Shown here: piece by piece, positions 37,732 through 51,019 of the stretch
How the letters are laid out: every line of letters starts with the position of its first letter
How positions within the stretch are numbered: the stretch's first letter is position 1
Assembly: GCA_030407315.1 (NCBI GenBank)
Contig: JALQPE010002403.1
Coordinates: 62,001-126,000, forward strand
Reading direction: 5' to 3'
Source: Asparagopsis taxiformis
Lineage: Eukaryota > Rhodophyta > Florideophyceae > Bonnemaisoniales > Bonnemaisoniaceae
DNA length: 64,000 bases
Program-made: the position numbers and the translations under genes
The notes under the pieces: generated by a model
The model's database searches: none
Seen by the model: the letters and a program-made list of their open reading frames with translations, nothing else
Told to the model about the DNA's origin: nothing

Positions 37732-39570
37732 ATGTTTCCTCGCACTAGAAAGCATGCATCACATTGCTGGTCAGCGCTTCGTCGCACAGCAGTCCACTCC
37801 CGAATGATGAACACAAGGCAGGTCTCATCACCAGGTCTGCGTACTTTATCATCATATCGTAGCGAAAACTTTTCAGAAGCACTACCAATGCTCAGTGTCT
37901 GGAACGGAAGTTCACAGCGGTCACAACCACAATCTTCGCTGTATCACACTCTTGTCGCTTTGGGAACAGCCGCAGCGTTCGGGGCTTGCGAATATGCGCG
38001 CTGTGAAATTCAGCAATCTCCAGTTTCGTCGGAGGAACAACACGAAATTCACGAGATTGTAAACTGGTCCGGCACTCACACCGTCGAGACAAATCGATAT
38101 TACCAACCTGAGACACTGGCAGAACTGAAAGAAATCGTGCGAAATGCGCACAATACCCGGCAGAAACTTCGCCCTGTCGGTTCAGCACTCAGTCCAAATG
38201 GGCTGGCATTTCAGGAAGAGGGAATGGTAAGCCTTGTCATGATGGACAAAATCCTTGCCGTGGACCGAGAACGAAAACAAGTTCGCTTGCAGGCTGGGGC
38301 GCGCGTAAGCCAGGTTGTGGAAGGCTTGAGAGAGCATGGATTAACTTTGCAAAACTATGCGTCGATTACCGAGCAGCAAATCGGCGGGTTTATTCAGGTC
38401 GGCGCACATGGAACTGGTGCTAGACTCCCTCCCGTCGATGAACAAGTTGTTGCAATGAAACTGATTACTCCGGCAGCGGGTGAACTTGATTTGTCAATTT
38501 ATGATGACGACGCTTCTTTGTTTCAACTTGCGCGCACTTCGATGGGGCTTTTCGGTGTCGTTGCAGAAGTTACTTTGCAATGCGTTCCTGCACATCAACT
38601 TATTGAGAGAACTTTTGTCATTAGCCGTGCTGAAGTTGCAAAATTGCACGACGAGCTTATCCGAGAAAATCAGCATCTGCGTTATCATTGGATTCCATAC
38701 ACGGATTCTGTTGTTGTTGTAACATGCAATCCGGTTGCTGAAAATAAGAATGATGAAAAGCTGGGCGCTACAAAGTATTCTATGGAACAACGTCTTTCTG
38801 AAGCTCGTGGCCTACTGCGTGGTCATGTGCAATGTCCACTAACTGAGGCGCAAATTTCCGAGTTGAGTTTTACGGCCTTGCGAAATGAATTGTTGTCGCT
38901 TGATCCATTGAATGTCGAATGGATTAAGAAGGTGAATCGCGCCGAGTTGAGTTTCTGGAAGCTTTCGGAAGGGACGAGAGTAGATTGGTCGGATCGAATC
39001 CTCCAGTTTGATTGCGGTGGTCAGCAGTGGGTTTCTGAAGTTGTATTCCCAGTGCCGGAGAACGACACGAAGAAAACTGATGTAGTCTTCGTGGAAGAAT
39101 TACTGGAAGTGATTGAGAAGGAGGCAATCCCAGCTCACGCACCTATTGAACAACGGTGGACAGCGCCTAGTACGTCACCGATGTCGCCTGCGGGCGAAAA
39201 GCCACATAAGGATCTTGGCGAAACGTATTCATGGGTGGGGATAATTATGTATATGCCCGATTCTTCAACTGGGATGGAAACGAGACGTGCAATCACAGAC
39301 GCATTCCATAGCTACAAGGATGTGTGTGAGAAGGCGCTATGGAACAAGTACAAGGCTGTTGAACACTGGGCAAAGATTGAAATGCCGAAGACGGATGAGG
39401 CTAGGCTTTTATTGCAAGCACGGACGATGGAAAAGTACCCGGTCATCGGGTTTTTGCAAGTTTGCAACATTTTTGATCCACACGGTATTCTGCGCAATGA
39501 CTTGATGGATACAATCCTTTCTCGAGCGGGAAAGCAACGATCCAAAAGCAGTGTGCCCACTAAGCAATAG
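37732..39570 (+). CDS. GLDH: L-galactono-1,4-lactone dehydrogenase
   Basis: 612 residues. This enzyme makes ascorbate from L-galactono-lactone at the mitochondrial inner membrane and passes electrons to cytochrome c; in plants it also helps build complex I. The N-terminus is Arg/Ser-rich like a presequence, followed by a short membrane helix near 69-89. The FAD domain starts at about 112 (NWSGTHTVETNRYYQPETL) and has RPVGSALSPNG (147-157) and EQQIGGFIQVGAHGTGARLPP. The Ala of VGAH (A225) matches the residue that keeps plant GLDH a dehydrogenase rather than an oxidase. IPYTDSVVVVTCNP and a C-terminal ALWNKYKAVEHWAKIE complete the family pattern. Longer than the mature plant enzyme mainly at the N-terminus. 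Confidence 0.93.
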   Translation: MFPRTRKHASHCWSALRRTAVHSRMMNTRQVSSPGLRTLSSYRSENFSEALPMLSVWNGSSQRSQPQSSLYHTLVALGTAAAFGACEYARCEIQQSPVSSEEQHEIHEIVNWSGTHTVETNRYYQPETLAELKEIVRNAHNTRQKLRPVGSALSPNGLAFQEEGMVSLVMMDKILAVDRERKQVRLQAGARVSQVVEGLREHGLTLQNYASITEQQIGGFIQVGAHGTGARLPPVDEQVVAMKLITPAAGELDLSIYDDDASLFQLARTSMGLFGVVAEVTLQCVPAHQLIERTFVISRAEVAKLHDELIRENQHLRYHWIPYTDSVVVVTCNPVAENKNDEKLGATKYSMEQRLSEARGLLRGHVQCPLTEAQISELSFTALRNELLSLDPLNVEWIKKVNRAELSFWKLSEGTRVDWSDRILQFDCGGQQWVSEVVFPVPENDTKKTDVVFVEELLEVIEKEAIPAHAPIEQRWTAPSTSPMSPAGEKPHKDLGETYSWVGIIMYMPDSSTGMETRRAITDAFHSYKDVCEKALWNKYKAVEHWAKIEMPKTDEARLLLQARTMEKYPVIGFLQVCNIFDPHGILRNDLMDTILSRAGKQRSKSSVPTKQ

Positions 39571-39677
39571 CTCAAGTAACTTTCGACACCAAACGTCCAA
39601 AAAGTAGAATATGTGATTGAGTTCAGCTACACTAGATAAACATAGCGTGAAACTAGAACTGCACGTCAAACACCTCT

Positions 39678-41120
39678 TCACACACCATGACGCTTGATGA
39701 AGTTCTTAACAGAGTCGTATCCTTCTCTCGAAACGAATAACAGCTTTCTCGTAGCATGGCTCCACAATAGAGCGCCCATGTCATTCGCGTAAGATACGAC
39801 CCGTTTAAATGATGTCTCACTTTCGAAATCGCTCAGGAGAACACCTGGTCTCGTCTGCACGCGATCTTGTTCCGCTTCCCATAATCTTATCTCATCGCTT
39901 ACATTTGGCGGAATGCACCCCCGTTTCATCCTTGGGTGCGCATGCGTATTGAGGTAGCCAATGATTTGGTCTCCAGTAATTCCGTTCATGAGGGCTTTCC
40001 TGACAGCATCACGCGTAAGGTGCCCAACGACCATACATGGCAACTTGTATCGCAGATGAGTAAACAATCCAAGAAGATTTGTTTGGAATGTGGAAGTAGT
40101 ATACGCGTATACTCGGAAGTTTGTTTCCACGAATATCTCAATTTCCCCAGTCGTCTTGATCGTTGTTGGTGCATCGGGAACCGCAGACTGACCTGTTGAG
40201 ACACGATTTGCCGAGCTCAAAAGTCTTACGCCAATGGGTGTGGGGCGGAAGGAAATGTCATCCTCTAGCTGGACAATTCCTAATTCATGAAGCTCTCCAA
40301 GCAATTCGATTTGACTCTCCGACAGAGAAGGATCTCTATATAACCGTGCAGGGCAAGAAAAAGCAAGCTTAAAGATCAGATTAAACGCATCAAACTTCTT
40401 CTCGGCATAATGGGTCCGAATAATGCTACGAATAAGAAGCCATAATTGAGCGAAGGAATCTTTCAATAGAAACTGAAAGCCAGCACTGGAAATACACAAA
40501 CCTTCCCGCTTTTGCTCTAGAATGCCCGTTTGAATGAGAGCCTTGACAATGTTTCCTCCGGGAGTGTTCATACCGCTAGACTCGACGAGAAAATTCAAAA
40601 TGCGTTCAAGCTTAGCTGACGCAAATTGGTCCAATGCAGCTGTGTCCGACTGATAATGAGCACCCGCGCTTTCAACCTGGTCTATGTCGCAGGGGCCTCC
40701 GAAAACTGGTGGAACTTGATACGTTACTGAACGCCTAAGGTTCTGAGCGAAAACTGGGTTGAGTTGAATACTGGGAGAATCTCTCTCGGCAGACGAGTTG
40801 CGCGTCGGAGCCTCAACAATTACACGGAGCGCTCTGAGAGTCCTAATCGCAGCATCATGGCGATCTTTGGCTCGTTGACGACGGCGAAGACATTGCCGAA
40901 AACTATCCACGGAGATATTAGCCTCGTCTTGCGGAGCATACATTAGTCGGGTAACGTAGAGACGAGCCATTGGTGGGAGAGATCGGAAGACCAATTGGAC
41001 TGCATGCTCAGACTCAAAGAGTTGGTCGAGCATATGTGGAGATTCAGCTGCCCATTCCGCAAGTTCATGAAAAATACTGCGGTTTAGAATAACAGACTTT
41101 GCGGTAGTTTGGCTAGGCAT
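39678..41120 (-). CDS. TFB2: TFIIH core subunit TFB2/p52 (GTF2H4)
   Basis: 480 residues, close to human p52 (462). It anchors and stimulates the XPB helicase in TFIIH for transcription initiation and nucleotide excision repair. Family blocks seen: AVQLVFRSLPPMARLYVTRLM near the N-terminus, SFAQLWLLIRSII and ELGIVQLEDD in the middle, then FVETNFRVYAYTTSTFQTNLLGLF, LTRDAVRKALMNGITGDQIIGYL and HAHPRMK. The C-terminal winged-helix part that binds TFB5 (GALLWSHATRKLLFVSREGYDSVKNFIKRH) is complete. Nuclear. Transcribed toward the 3' end of GLDH, about 110 bp between stop codons. Confidence 0.9.
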   Translation of the reverse strand: MPSQTTAKSVILNRSIFHELAEWAAESPHMLDQLFESEHAVQLVFRSLPPMARLYVTRLMYAPQDEANISVDSFRQCLRRRQRAKDRHDAAIRTLRALRVIVEAPTRNSSAERDSPSIQLNPVFAQNLRRSVTYQVPPVFGGPCDIDQVESAGAHYQSDTAALDQFASAKLERILNFLVESSGMNTPGGNIVKALIQTGILEQKREGLCISSAGFQFLLKDSFAQLWLLIRSIIRTHYAEKKFDAFNLIFKLAFSCPARLYRDPSLSESQIELLGELHELGIVQLEDDISFRPTPIGVRLLSSANRVSTGQSAVPDAPTTIKTTGEIEIFVETNFRVYAYTTSTFQTNLLGLFTHLRYKLPCMVVGHLTRDAVRKALMNGITGDQIIGYLNTHAHPRMKRGCIPPNVSDEIRLWEAEQDRVQTRPGVLLSDFESETSFKRVVSYANDMGALLWSHATRKLLFVSREGYDSVKNFIKRHGV

Positions 41121-41707
41121 TCTTAGTCAATTTTGATCAGCGGCAGAGAGGAAGAGGGGGCGTGAGCTGTGTCGAGCGATTATTGTTCACATTCGATAAG
41201 ATCTGTTGGCTTTCATGACTCGTTGGATGGGAAGCGAAATCAAGATGGAATGTTCGTTCGACAGAAGAAATGCTGGGCGGTGGTGTATACCAGCTTTCGT
41301 TGCATGGAAACACGCTGCCCGCGTCACCGGTACAAGATGGCAAGTCGACGAAATAACTCGTTGATATCCGTGTAGTTTAAAGAAGACAGTCGAGGACTAC
41401 ATGTGTGCCTTCACGGGGACAGCGCAGCGTTGCGAGAAGGCAGCCGAACACCGTACGTCACCAAGTTTGGAATGCGTGACAGATCGGTAACATATTTGGC
41501 ATACTGCGTGACACATGGGAACGACTCTTGAAGGAATAATCCCGCCAAAATCGTGCTCTATATTCATTTTCAAGTCCACAGTTGCTCGCGACCCATCGGC
41601 CAGTCGACCTTTTGACAGAGCTCTTGCCAAATTGATGGACTCAAACAGCTCGAAGATGTAACACACTCGTTCCATGTCTCGCACAAGTTTCAGTCTTACC
41701 GACCAGC
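41121..41707. other. Divergent intergenic region with an unconvincing 113-codon frame
   Basis: 587 bp between TFB2 and the next plus-strand gene. A minus-strand frame at 41397-41738 contains a CHAVCQIC pattern and ends VPVKAHM. It overlaps the next gene's start and has no recognised family, so it is not called. Confidence 0.4.
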
Positions 41708-43237
41708 ATGAGTACACGATCTGCATACGACACCACACTGTGGGATCTAGAAGACGGCGAGAATCTATCCGCCCGTTTTCAGGACATACGCCATCGCCTT
41801 CTACCAGAAGTCAAAGTTGAGACAAGCGTCTTGCGACACCTTCGAACTCTATTGATGTCATGCGTATCCGACAATGAATACATCGCAAATCTCAACGTAC
41901 GAGAAATCCATCCGACCCACCGAGATGCTCCTCACATCTTATCTATCGACACTCTTATGCTACCTGACAGCGGACAGCGACCAACAGGGAATCAAATCAT
42001 TGTGCCGCTTGTGTCATGCCTACCAGGTGACCGGACGCCCCGGCGTCCAATGTCGGCTGTGCGTCGCAATCACCGTAAGACAAACGCTGCGTCTATTTTT
42101 TCTATGTATGACCTCTCAGCATCTAGCAATCTATCCGGAAGGGAGATGTTTATAACGCTTACAGTCAATCTTCCCGTGTTCCAATACACACTCCACGAGC
42201 TAGACCCGTCCTCCGCGGAGGCACCGCGCCTGGCGGAAGTGTCGCTTACCATCGTTCTAAGCGGCGGCGAGCCGCTCATTGCGGGGCAGAATTTCGGGCT
42301 GTTACTACAGCAGTCCCACGGACGGCCGCAATCGCAGCTCACTGTAGAGCCCATCCATCTGCATGACACCTCTCGTGGTGAGGATGTCGTGGGCGTGTGG
42401 GTGCTGGGAGGGGCGCATTATGAGCAGATAGCTCTGGCAGCTTTTGCGGCAGAGACAGAGGCGAGACGGAATATGCGGCTGGAGAGACGTAAGGGACGGT
42501 CAAGGGCTCGCGACGAGTGGACTTGTCGTCCAGTAATCGTTGTGAATTTTTCGCTGATTGGAGAATCTCCCAGGTTGAGTTCTGGGTTTCTAAGGATGCG
42601 CGTCGGCTCGCGCGAGAGCTTCGATGCACGCCTATCGTATTCGCACATGGGTTTGACGTCGCCGAGGTCGATTTCAGCAAAGTTTGAGAGCAGACAGTCT
42701 GGCGCATTGCGGGAAAGGAATCACACTGGGGACGCGATTGCTGCAGGAAACGACGGCGGCTCGGAAGGGGTGCGGTTTGATTTTGGTGCGATGGGTGCGA
42801 GAAGGGAGACGATTGAGAGTGCTGGGACTGGGTTTGGGATTGCGGAGCAGAGAAGTGGACGGGATGGCACGGGGATGGAGGTGCGAGGCGGCAGCAGGTA
42901 TTCAATCGGGGCTTTGGAGGGCAGGAGTGCGAGGGAGAGTTTGAGTGGAGTTGGGTTTATGAGAGAAATTGGAGAGTTTGGAAAGATGGGACGGGTGAGT
43001 GAGAGTGGTCAAAGTGCGAGATTGGATGTGGAGGATAGGGTGCCCAGGATTCGAGTTAGTGAGGTGCTGCAATATGATGCGGATAAGGATGTGGAAAGAT
43101 TGAGTGGACTTGGTGAGTGGACACCAGAAGCGGAGATGAATATGTTGAACGAGTATTGTGAGAAGTATTTGCATGTGAGCTATGAAGAGGAAATGGGACG
43201 GGAGATGGAAAAGATCCGTCAGGAAATTGGGCGTTAG
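41708..43237 (+). CDS. Unrecognised protein, 509 residues
   Basis: A long uninterrupted frame with protein-like composition, but no family recognised. The first 240 residues look folded, with alternating hydrophobics (MFITLTVNLPVFQYTL, VSLTIVLSGGEPLIAG). A basic linker follows near 255-275 (RRNMRLERRKGRSRARDEW), then a beta-rich stretch, and a Gly/Arg/Ser/Glu-rich C-terminal 200 residues that are probably disordered, ending with an acidic helical tail (YEEEMGREMEKIRQEI). No signal peptide or membrane helix. The start is the first ATG; an upstream exon cannot be excluded. Confidence 0.6.
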   Translation: MSTRSAYDTTLWDLEDGENLSARFQDIRHRLLPEVKVETSVLRHLRTLLMSCVSDNEYIANLNVREIHPTHRDAPHILSIDTLMLPDSGQRPTGNQIIVPLVSCLPGDRTPRRPMSAVRRNHRKTNAASIFSMYDLSASSNLSGREMFITLTVNLPVFQYTLHELDPSSAEAPRLAEVSLTIVLSGGEPLIAGQNFGLLLQQSHGRPQSQLTVEPIHLHDTSRGEDVVGVWVLGGAHYEQIALAAFAAETEARRNMRLERRKGRSRARDEWTCRPVIVVNFSLIGESPRLSSGFLRMRVGSRESFDARLSYSHMGLTSPRSISAKFESRQSGALRERNHTGDAIAAGNDGGSEGVRFDFGAMGARRETIESAGTGFGIAEQRSGRDGTGMEVRGGSRYSIGALEGRSARESLSGVGFMREIGEFGKMGRVSESGQSARLDVEDRVPRIRVSEVLQYDADKDVERLSGLGEWTPEAEMNMLNEYCEKYLHVSYEEEMGREMEKIRQEIGR

Positions 43238-46201
<2,964 letters not shown>

Positions 46202-46972
46202 TTTTTCTCATCTCTGCTGTCGCGTAGAATCCTCTTGAGGAGTCGTCATAATATTTGACTATTAGACGCTGTCTTTCGATGTATTCACTGTATCCTGCCC
46301 AAACAAATAAACAGTCCATTGGCTTGCAATGATCCTGATCGTTTTAGTGGCGGCACTCAGTCGCGTGCTTGGTGCTGTGTTGTATTTTTACGGGAGCGAT
46401 TGGTTTGTATCATGTGACATAGATTCCTGAAATACGGGTAGAGCGATGGCCTTATGGGCATTTAATTGTCTGAAGACCATAGGATATCTATAACGAAATG
46501 TTCGTAATTCCCGATTAGGGAGATAAAACTACGCAATGCATCCTGGGAGATTTTGTTCTGCCGAGTTGCAATACGTGATCTTGAACAAGGATCTGAAGAA
46601 TCCATCAAGTTGGAATTGATAGCCGATCCGTGACTAAATTAGTTACACTTCCACTAGATTGCAAAATGGATTTATTTACGCAGCATAATTTTGGTGGAAG
46701 CCAAAACAAGATTCTACCGCGTTCCAGCGTAGCTGCAAAACAAATTCAATCTGTGAATTGTAGCAACTGTCACACGCCATACTGAACTATCCAACTCTGG
46801 TATCGAGTCTACAACTCACCGAAAGCGGAGCTTTCTAGAGACCGAATTGAATACAGAGGCGCCTGTTTCAGCCGTTTAGTACTTTACATCGTCAATATCA
46901 CGGCTTCTGTACGGCCAAAGCAGTAGAGCGCTTCTGACGACTTACAATTTCAGCACACCTCACTAGTGATTA
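46202..46972. other. Intergenic between CDC48 and PSMD9
   Basis: 771 bp with no frame of interest. A 14-base TACAGAGGCGCCTG occurs near 46853 and again near 35490, which may be chance or a trace of a dispersed repeat. Confidence 0.45.
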
Positions 46973-47913
46973 ATGGGTTACGCAAGGGAAATATCCGCTC
47001 GCCAAAGGGCCCTCGACCTCGTCAAAAAACGGGATGCCATAGAAACGGAGATGGATACAATCGTGTCCTCATTGACGGTATGTCCAGCATTTCTTCTATG
47101 ACCACGGTATAACACAGACAGATGTTCTATTTGTTGATTCCAGTTTACTTTCAGATGCGTGAACCGGGCAAAACAACCATTGACACACCATGCTCTTCTC
47201 GATGCACTGTCCAACTTTAGGCGAACGGCGGTCCTGGAATGAGTGGAAATCTCGTCGACTCTAGTGGGTTTCCAATAGCTGGTATTGACATATTCGCTGT
47301 CCGAACTCAACGACAGAGATTCGCTGTTCTCAAAACAGACCACAAAACAGTATCCGATGAGATTGAAAAATTACTACACATCGCTTTAGCTCGTCCGGAT
47401 GGCGAGGCGGAAATAGAAACCAACGGCGCCTCTGCATCTGAACCAGCCATTACCTATGAGCTGCCGTCTGAAATCCCCGCCGAACCTCTGCCCGAAGTCG
47501 CACCGCCGAGTACAACCGCGCCTCCGCAAGAACCCCGGCGCCTTCCGTTCGCCGTTGTGGATATAGTATCGCCAAACTCTCCAGCCGCCCTGGCGGATCT
47601 TCGTGTCGGGGATGAAATTGTGTCCTTCGGCGATGTCTCTCTACGAGGGTATGATACTCCCCAGCTCACAATGGCCGCGTTGCCCGCACTGCTTCAACGA
47701 CATGAAGGCCAGCCGTTAACCGTGCAAGTGCAACGTTCCAGAGTTAACACACCGTCAGGACTCGTCCCTCTTTCTTTGACACCCGCACGATGGTCCGGCC
47801 GTGGCTTGTTAGGCTGCCATATCATTCCTGCTGTCGTGAGTCAAGTAGACCAGAGATATAGTCCAGAAGTAGCTACGGCAGTTGCGCGACGTGCAGGGTC
47901 ATCTAACATATAG
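46973..47913 (+). CDS. PSMD9: 26S proteasome assembly chaperone PSMD9/Nas2, two exons
   Basis: Exons 46973-47077 and 47221-47913 join in phase 0 to 265 residues. Nas2/PSMD9 holds the Rpt5 ATPase during base assembly of the 19S proteasome. Exon 1 gives an N-terminal helix (ALDLVKKRDAIETEMDTIV) that matches the family's LMxRKDEIExxI. Exon 2 continues GPGMSGNLVDSSGFPIAGIDIFAVRTQR, like the human MNEPLVDxEGYPRxDVDxYxVRTAR block, then KTDHKTVSDEIE. A Pro/Glu-rich linker leads to the PDZ domain (PFAVVDIVSPNSPAALADLRVGDEI as core). Taking only the long exon would lose 35 residues of the helical domain. Next to CDC48, another ubiquitin-proteasome gene. Confidence 0.9.
47078..47220 (+). other. Spliceosomal intron in PSMD9 (143 bp)
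   Basis: Donor GTATGT, acceptor CTTTAG. An earlier TTTCAG near 47154 would lead to a stop before the family block, so the later acceptor is chosen. Confidence 0.85.
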
Positions 47914-48779
47914 TATGATCAGATTGGACGTGTTCAAGCAGTTTGGCAGGCAAGGGTGGATTCTATCATGTTCTGTCTTCTGCAAAGTATAGAATTTCGG
48001 GGATCTCTGCTGTTGCGATCTCAGTTCAACTGATTTAAGTTCGTACAACACTTATTTCTCCAGTTATGCCATTCAACATATTTGGCGTTTATGCAACGTT
48101 TGGACACAGTTTGATGTATGGGGAAACTGACATCGTTGCGGAATGTGAGATTGCTGGTGAGTAGGAATCCACTCCCGTTCACGTCAGGAAATCGACAGCA
48201 AAAAAGTATTCCATGGAATCATAGACGCCAATTCTACAAATTGGATGTCATGCGGAATTCAACAACCCTTATATCGTGCAGCACCTCCACTTTTGGAACA
48301 CTGCTAAACTCGTTCCCAGATATACCACTGGTAAAGAATCACAGATCGAATCAGACCTGCATTAAAGTAGAGAGCATCGGTTCTGAACGTGACCGAAACC
48401 CGCCCTAAGGATGAAAGCTAAGAAATGACACATGTACTCCTCACAGATATTGGTACGTTAATACCTTGGAATCCTCTGGGCTAATAGTTTCTACAATCTA
48501 CCCATCTCATGTTAAATGGGTTCGCTTCATTGTGACTATCTCTATTCTCGTTGGACAAATAGTGGAACAGGCAGCAGATTGGCATTCGCAACCAGACTCA
48601 TGATGAAAGTTGGTTCGAAAAGGGAGATGTTTTTGAAAATAAAAACAGTGAAACTACCGAGGCCTAAATTTCGATCATGTCAGCTTCCCGAGAACCCTCT
48701 GTTGCATCAATCGACAGCGCCAACAGTCTTCATTGCTTTGCCTCACGCACACTCCGTTGTTCTATTCCTGTGAATCATC
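47914..48779. other. Intergenic, nothing firm
   Basis: 866 bp with two frames of 85-96 codons (48118-48408 and 48516-48773) that show no motifs. Confidence 0.45.
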
Positions 48780-49007
48780 ATGGCACCAAAAGTTCCGCTC
48801 AGAGTAAGGGGGCAGATCGAATATTTCACGTCTCCATACGAGCAGAAAGTGTTTTCGGACCTGTTTGACTCGAAATTAATGATGACGAAGATGCGTCGCA
48901 AGTTGACTTTCTTGAGGGACATGGCACCGGGCGTAATTATCTTTGCATCAGTCTACACGTGGGGGAACGCTACTCATGAGAAGCTGTCGCACGAAAATCG
49001 GTACTGA
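48780..49007 (+). CDS. QCR8: Cytochrome bc1 complex subunit 8 (QCR8-like)
   Basis: 75 residues, the usual size. The pattern VRGQIEYFTSPYEQKVFSDLF matches the QCR8 start (V+LKxVVYxLSPFxQK), then a Lys/Arg stretch, a single membrane helix (APGVIIFASVYTWGNA) with the family's helix-Pro, and a charged end THEKLSHENRY like EKLEHRF in plants. QCR8 is an accessory subunit of mitochondrial complex III near cytochrome b. No presequence is expected and none is seen. The call rests on short pattern matches, so confidence is moderate. Confidence 0.7.
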   Translation: MAPKVPLRVRGQIEYFTSPYEQKVFSDLFDSKLMMTKMRRKLTFLRDMAPGVIIFASVYTWGNATHEKLSHENRY

Positions 49008-49252
49008 GGAAGGAATCAGGAGAAACAGTTTTGTATGGAAAGCGAATTGGGCAGTCTCATATGGAATGCATTTCAAATTGCGTCATGACGGGGAATTTGA
49101 ACGTTAGGAAACTAGCGATCTTCACTGCGTAATTACATGGAAGCAGTAAACATTTCTCAAACCTCTTCACCTGACCTGTGCCGCTACATTTCTTTACATT
49201 GTAGATCTGTTGTGTAGTATTAGGACAACATGAAGGCGACAAAACCCATTTA

Positions 49253-49819
49253 TTATTCCAGACTTACTTCCGCACCGAGTTCCTGCAGCTTCTTCTTAAT
49301 TTCCTCGGCCTCCTCCTTTGGAACCTCGCTCTTGAAAACCTTGGGAGCCGCCTCGACAACAGCCTTCGCCTCTTTCAATCCCAGCCCCGTAATGGCTCGA
49401 ACTTCCTTAATGACAGCGATCTTCTTGGCCGCATCAAACTTGTCCAACTTGAGATCGAATGCGCTCTTCTCCGGTGCCGCTGGCTCTGGTGCTGCGCTCG
49501 CTGATGGCGCGCCCATGCCTGCGAACATTGCCGGATTCATCATTGGCATTGCGGCTGTGTCATCGATTCCCAATCGGTCCTTCAGCCCGTCGGTTAGTTG
49601 CTTCACTTCGAGCATGTTGAGTGAAACCACTTGGTCGATCAGAGCCAAGACGCGTGGCGAAGCCGCTTGCGCCACTGTGGATGGTGGCGGGACGCCCACA
49701 ATTGGTTCTGGCGCTGATTTGACAGCAGATGCTTCCGCGCATAGATATCGCATTGTGGTTCGACGTGTGAAAGTTTGTGCAGTTGCACGCAAAGTCATTG
49801 CGCTAGCCCTTTGTAGCAT
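49253..49819 (-). CDS. MRPL12: Mitochondrial ribosomal protein bL12m (L7/L12)
   Basis: 188 residues from the ATG at 49819. Residues 1-25 are Arg/Ala/Thr-rich ([20 protein letters not shown]), a mitochondrial presequence. The dimerisation region follows ([30 protein letters not shown]), then an Ala/Pro hinge and the conserved C-terminal domain: [57 protein letters not shown]12 forms the ribosomal stalk that recruits translation GTPases. A plastid copy is possible, but red-algal plastids usually encode their own. The frame is open to 49879; the extra residues do not help targeting. Confidence 0.88.
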   Translation of the reverse strand: MLQRASAMTLRATAQTFTRRTTMRYLCAEASAVKSAPEPIVGVPPPSTVAQAASPRVLALIDQVVSLNMLEVKQLTDGLKDRLGIDDTAAMPMMNPAMFAGMGAPSASAAPEPAAPEKSAFDLKLDKFDAAKKIAVIKEVRAITGLGLKEAKAVVEAAPKVFKSEVPKEEAEEIKKKLQELGAEVSLE

Positions 49820-50188
49820 TTTGCAGATTTGGAATACTCGCTCTATCCAGTCCGATACGCAGAGTTGAGTTGGATCCAAAGTCGACGCTCTGGATTTGAT
49901 ACCCGGGTGAGACCAAACGTCGAAGTTGCAAGGGAGCCGTCTTTCTCAATGACAGATGGTGATGTAGAGATTGTTGGCGGATCATCGGGCGGCTGGTCGG
50001 TGACACTGGAACAGGAATTCTATTGTGTGAGGTGTCCACGTGGCACAAGTTGTCATATGTGTAATAGGGACCACTGGGCAAAAAGCAATTGGGTGTCATG
50101 GCTCTCGGTAGATTAAAGTGTTAATTGATTAGCCCAAGTTTCTTGTACCAAGCCAAGGTTCTGCTCGGAACTATGTCATGGCAGACTG
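49820..50188. other. Upstream of bL12m, no gene
   Basis: Short region between the bL12m start and the inverted repeat. The 95-codon plus frame at 49829-50116 has no motif. Confidence 0.4.
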
Positions 50189-51000
50189 AGGGCCGTTCCC
50201 AGGAAAAATTTTGCACGGGAAATTTGTATGCACGTGCACGAAACGATGGAATAGATACTTTTGATTGGCTCCATATGTTAATATGTTAAACTACTTTTAT
50301 TGAACTACTGAACTCCTGATCTCTGCATGCGCGCCACTTGTAAGTGGTACGATGGGGAATCACTGAGGTATCCTGAGTGCTAGCTTGTTCTTTTCGGTAT
50401 CCTAGCATAGCGGAGGATGCCAAGGAGCGCCGGATCCTCGATCGGACCACGAGTACCCGCCTGTACTTGACCCGATCATACCGGGTCAGAAGATCCTCGT
50501 ACGTTGTAAAGCTTCCAAACCTCACGTCTAACGCCATCCCCAGCATTCTCTGTATCTAAGCAGATTGGCACAAGTTGAAACAGTCTACTCATGCGCTCTA
50601 ATGGAAAGGAGTCAATCCAATCCACCTACAACCGCGTTAATCTCTCCCCCCAGTGGGGAGCACAGCAAGCAAAATTTAGAAGATGGTCAAGTAAAGGCGT
50701 GTAATAGTGGTCCACTCCAAGATCCGTCCGCTCCATGGCATCCTCCGCTATGAGAGGTTACTGAAGAGAAAAGCTAGCACTCGGGATACCTCAGTGATCC
50801 CCCATCGTATAACTTACAAGTGGCGCACTTGCAGAGATTTGGAGTTTTAAACTTATCATCTCGGTACGTTTTCGGGCTTGACTGTTCTGTGCAAGGTGTC
50901 TCACTCACTTCTACATGGAGCCAATCAAAAGTCTCTATTCCATCGTTTCGTGCACGTGCATACAAATTTCCCGTGCAAAATTTTTCCTGGGAACGGCCCT
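50189..51000. repeat. Large imperfect inverted duplication (foldback), arms about 280-320 bp
   Basis: Arm 1 runs from 50189 to about 50472 and arm 2 from about 50684 to 51000 in reverse, with a loop near 210 bp. The outer 86 bp (from AGGGCCGTTCCCAGG to TTGATTGGCTCCAT) differ by one base. The next part (TCTCTGCA...GTGCTAGCTT, about 68 bp) differs at about six positions, and similarity fades inward (CATAGCGGAGGATGCCA, then TACTTGACC). Between the outer and middle blocks the arms differ in length (about 60 against 92 bp). Both arms can be read in the same frame: GRSQEKFCTGNLYARARNDGI and, near the end, LRYPEC followed by a stop. Arm 2 (minus, 50774-51019) gives an unbroken 81-codon frame; arm 1 (plus) has a stop after TFDWLHMLIC. 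No target-site duplication was seen. Confidence 0.75.
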
Positions 51001-51019
51001 GAGCCCGAATGAGACGCAA
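50774..51019 (-). CDS. Small Cys-containing protein in arm 2 of the inverted duplication (hypothetical)
   Basis: 81 codons beginning MRLIRAQGRSQEKFC and ending CKCATCKLYDGGSLRYPEC. Cysteine pairs near the end (CKCATC) hint at a metal-binding end, but no family is recognised. Support for coding comes from arm 1, where the matching parts keep the reading frame and the stop codon with changes such as D to E and E to G. The outer 86 bp are so similar that they say little about selection. This frame lies upstream and on the opposite strand of the WD40 gene and may be only a gene fragment. Confidence 0.35.
   Translation of the reverse strand: MRLIRAQGRSQEKFCTGNLYARARNDGIETFDWLHVEVSETPCTEQSSPKTYRDDKFKTPNLCKCATCKLYDGGSLRYPEC

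Noticed and set aside
41397..41738. 113-codon minus frame with a CHAVCQIC pattern
   Set aside because: The cysteines do not form a known finger, and the frame overlaps the start of the next plus-strand gene.
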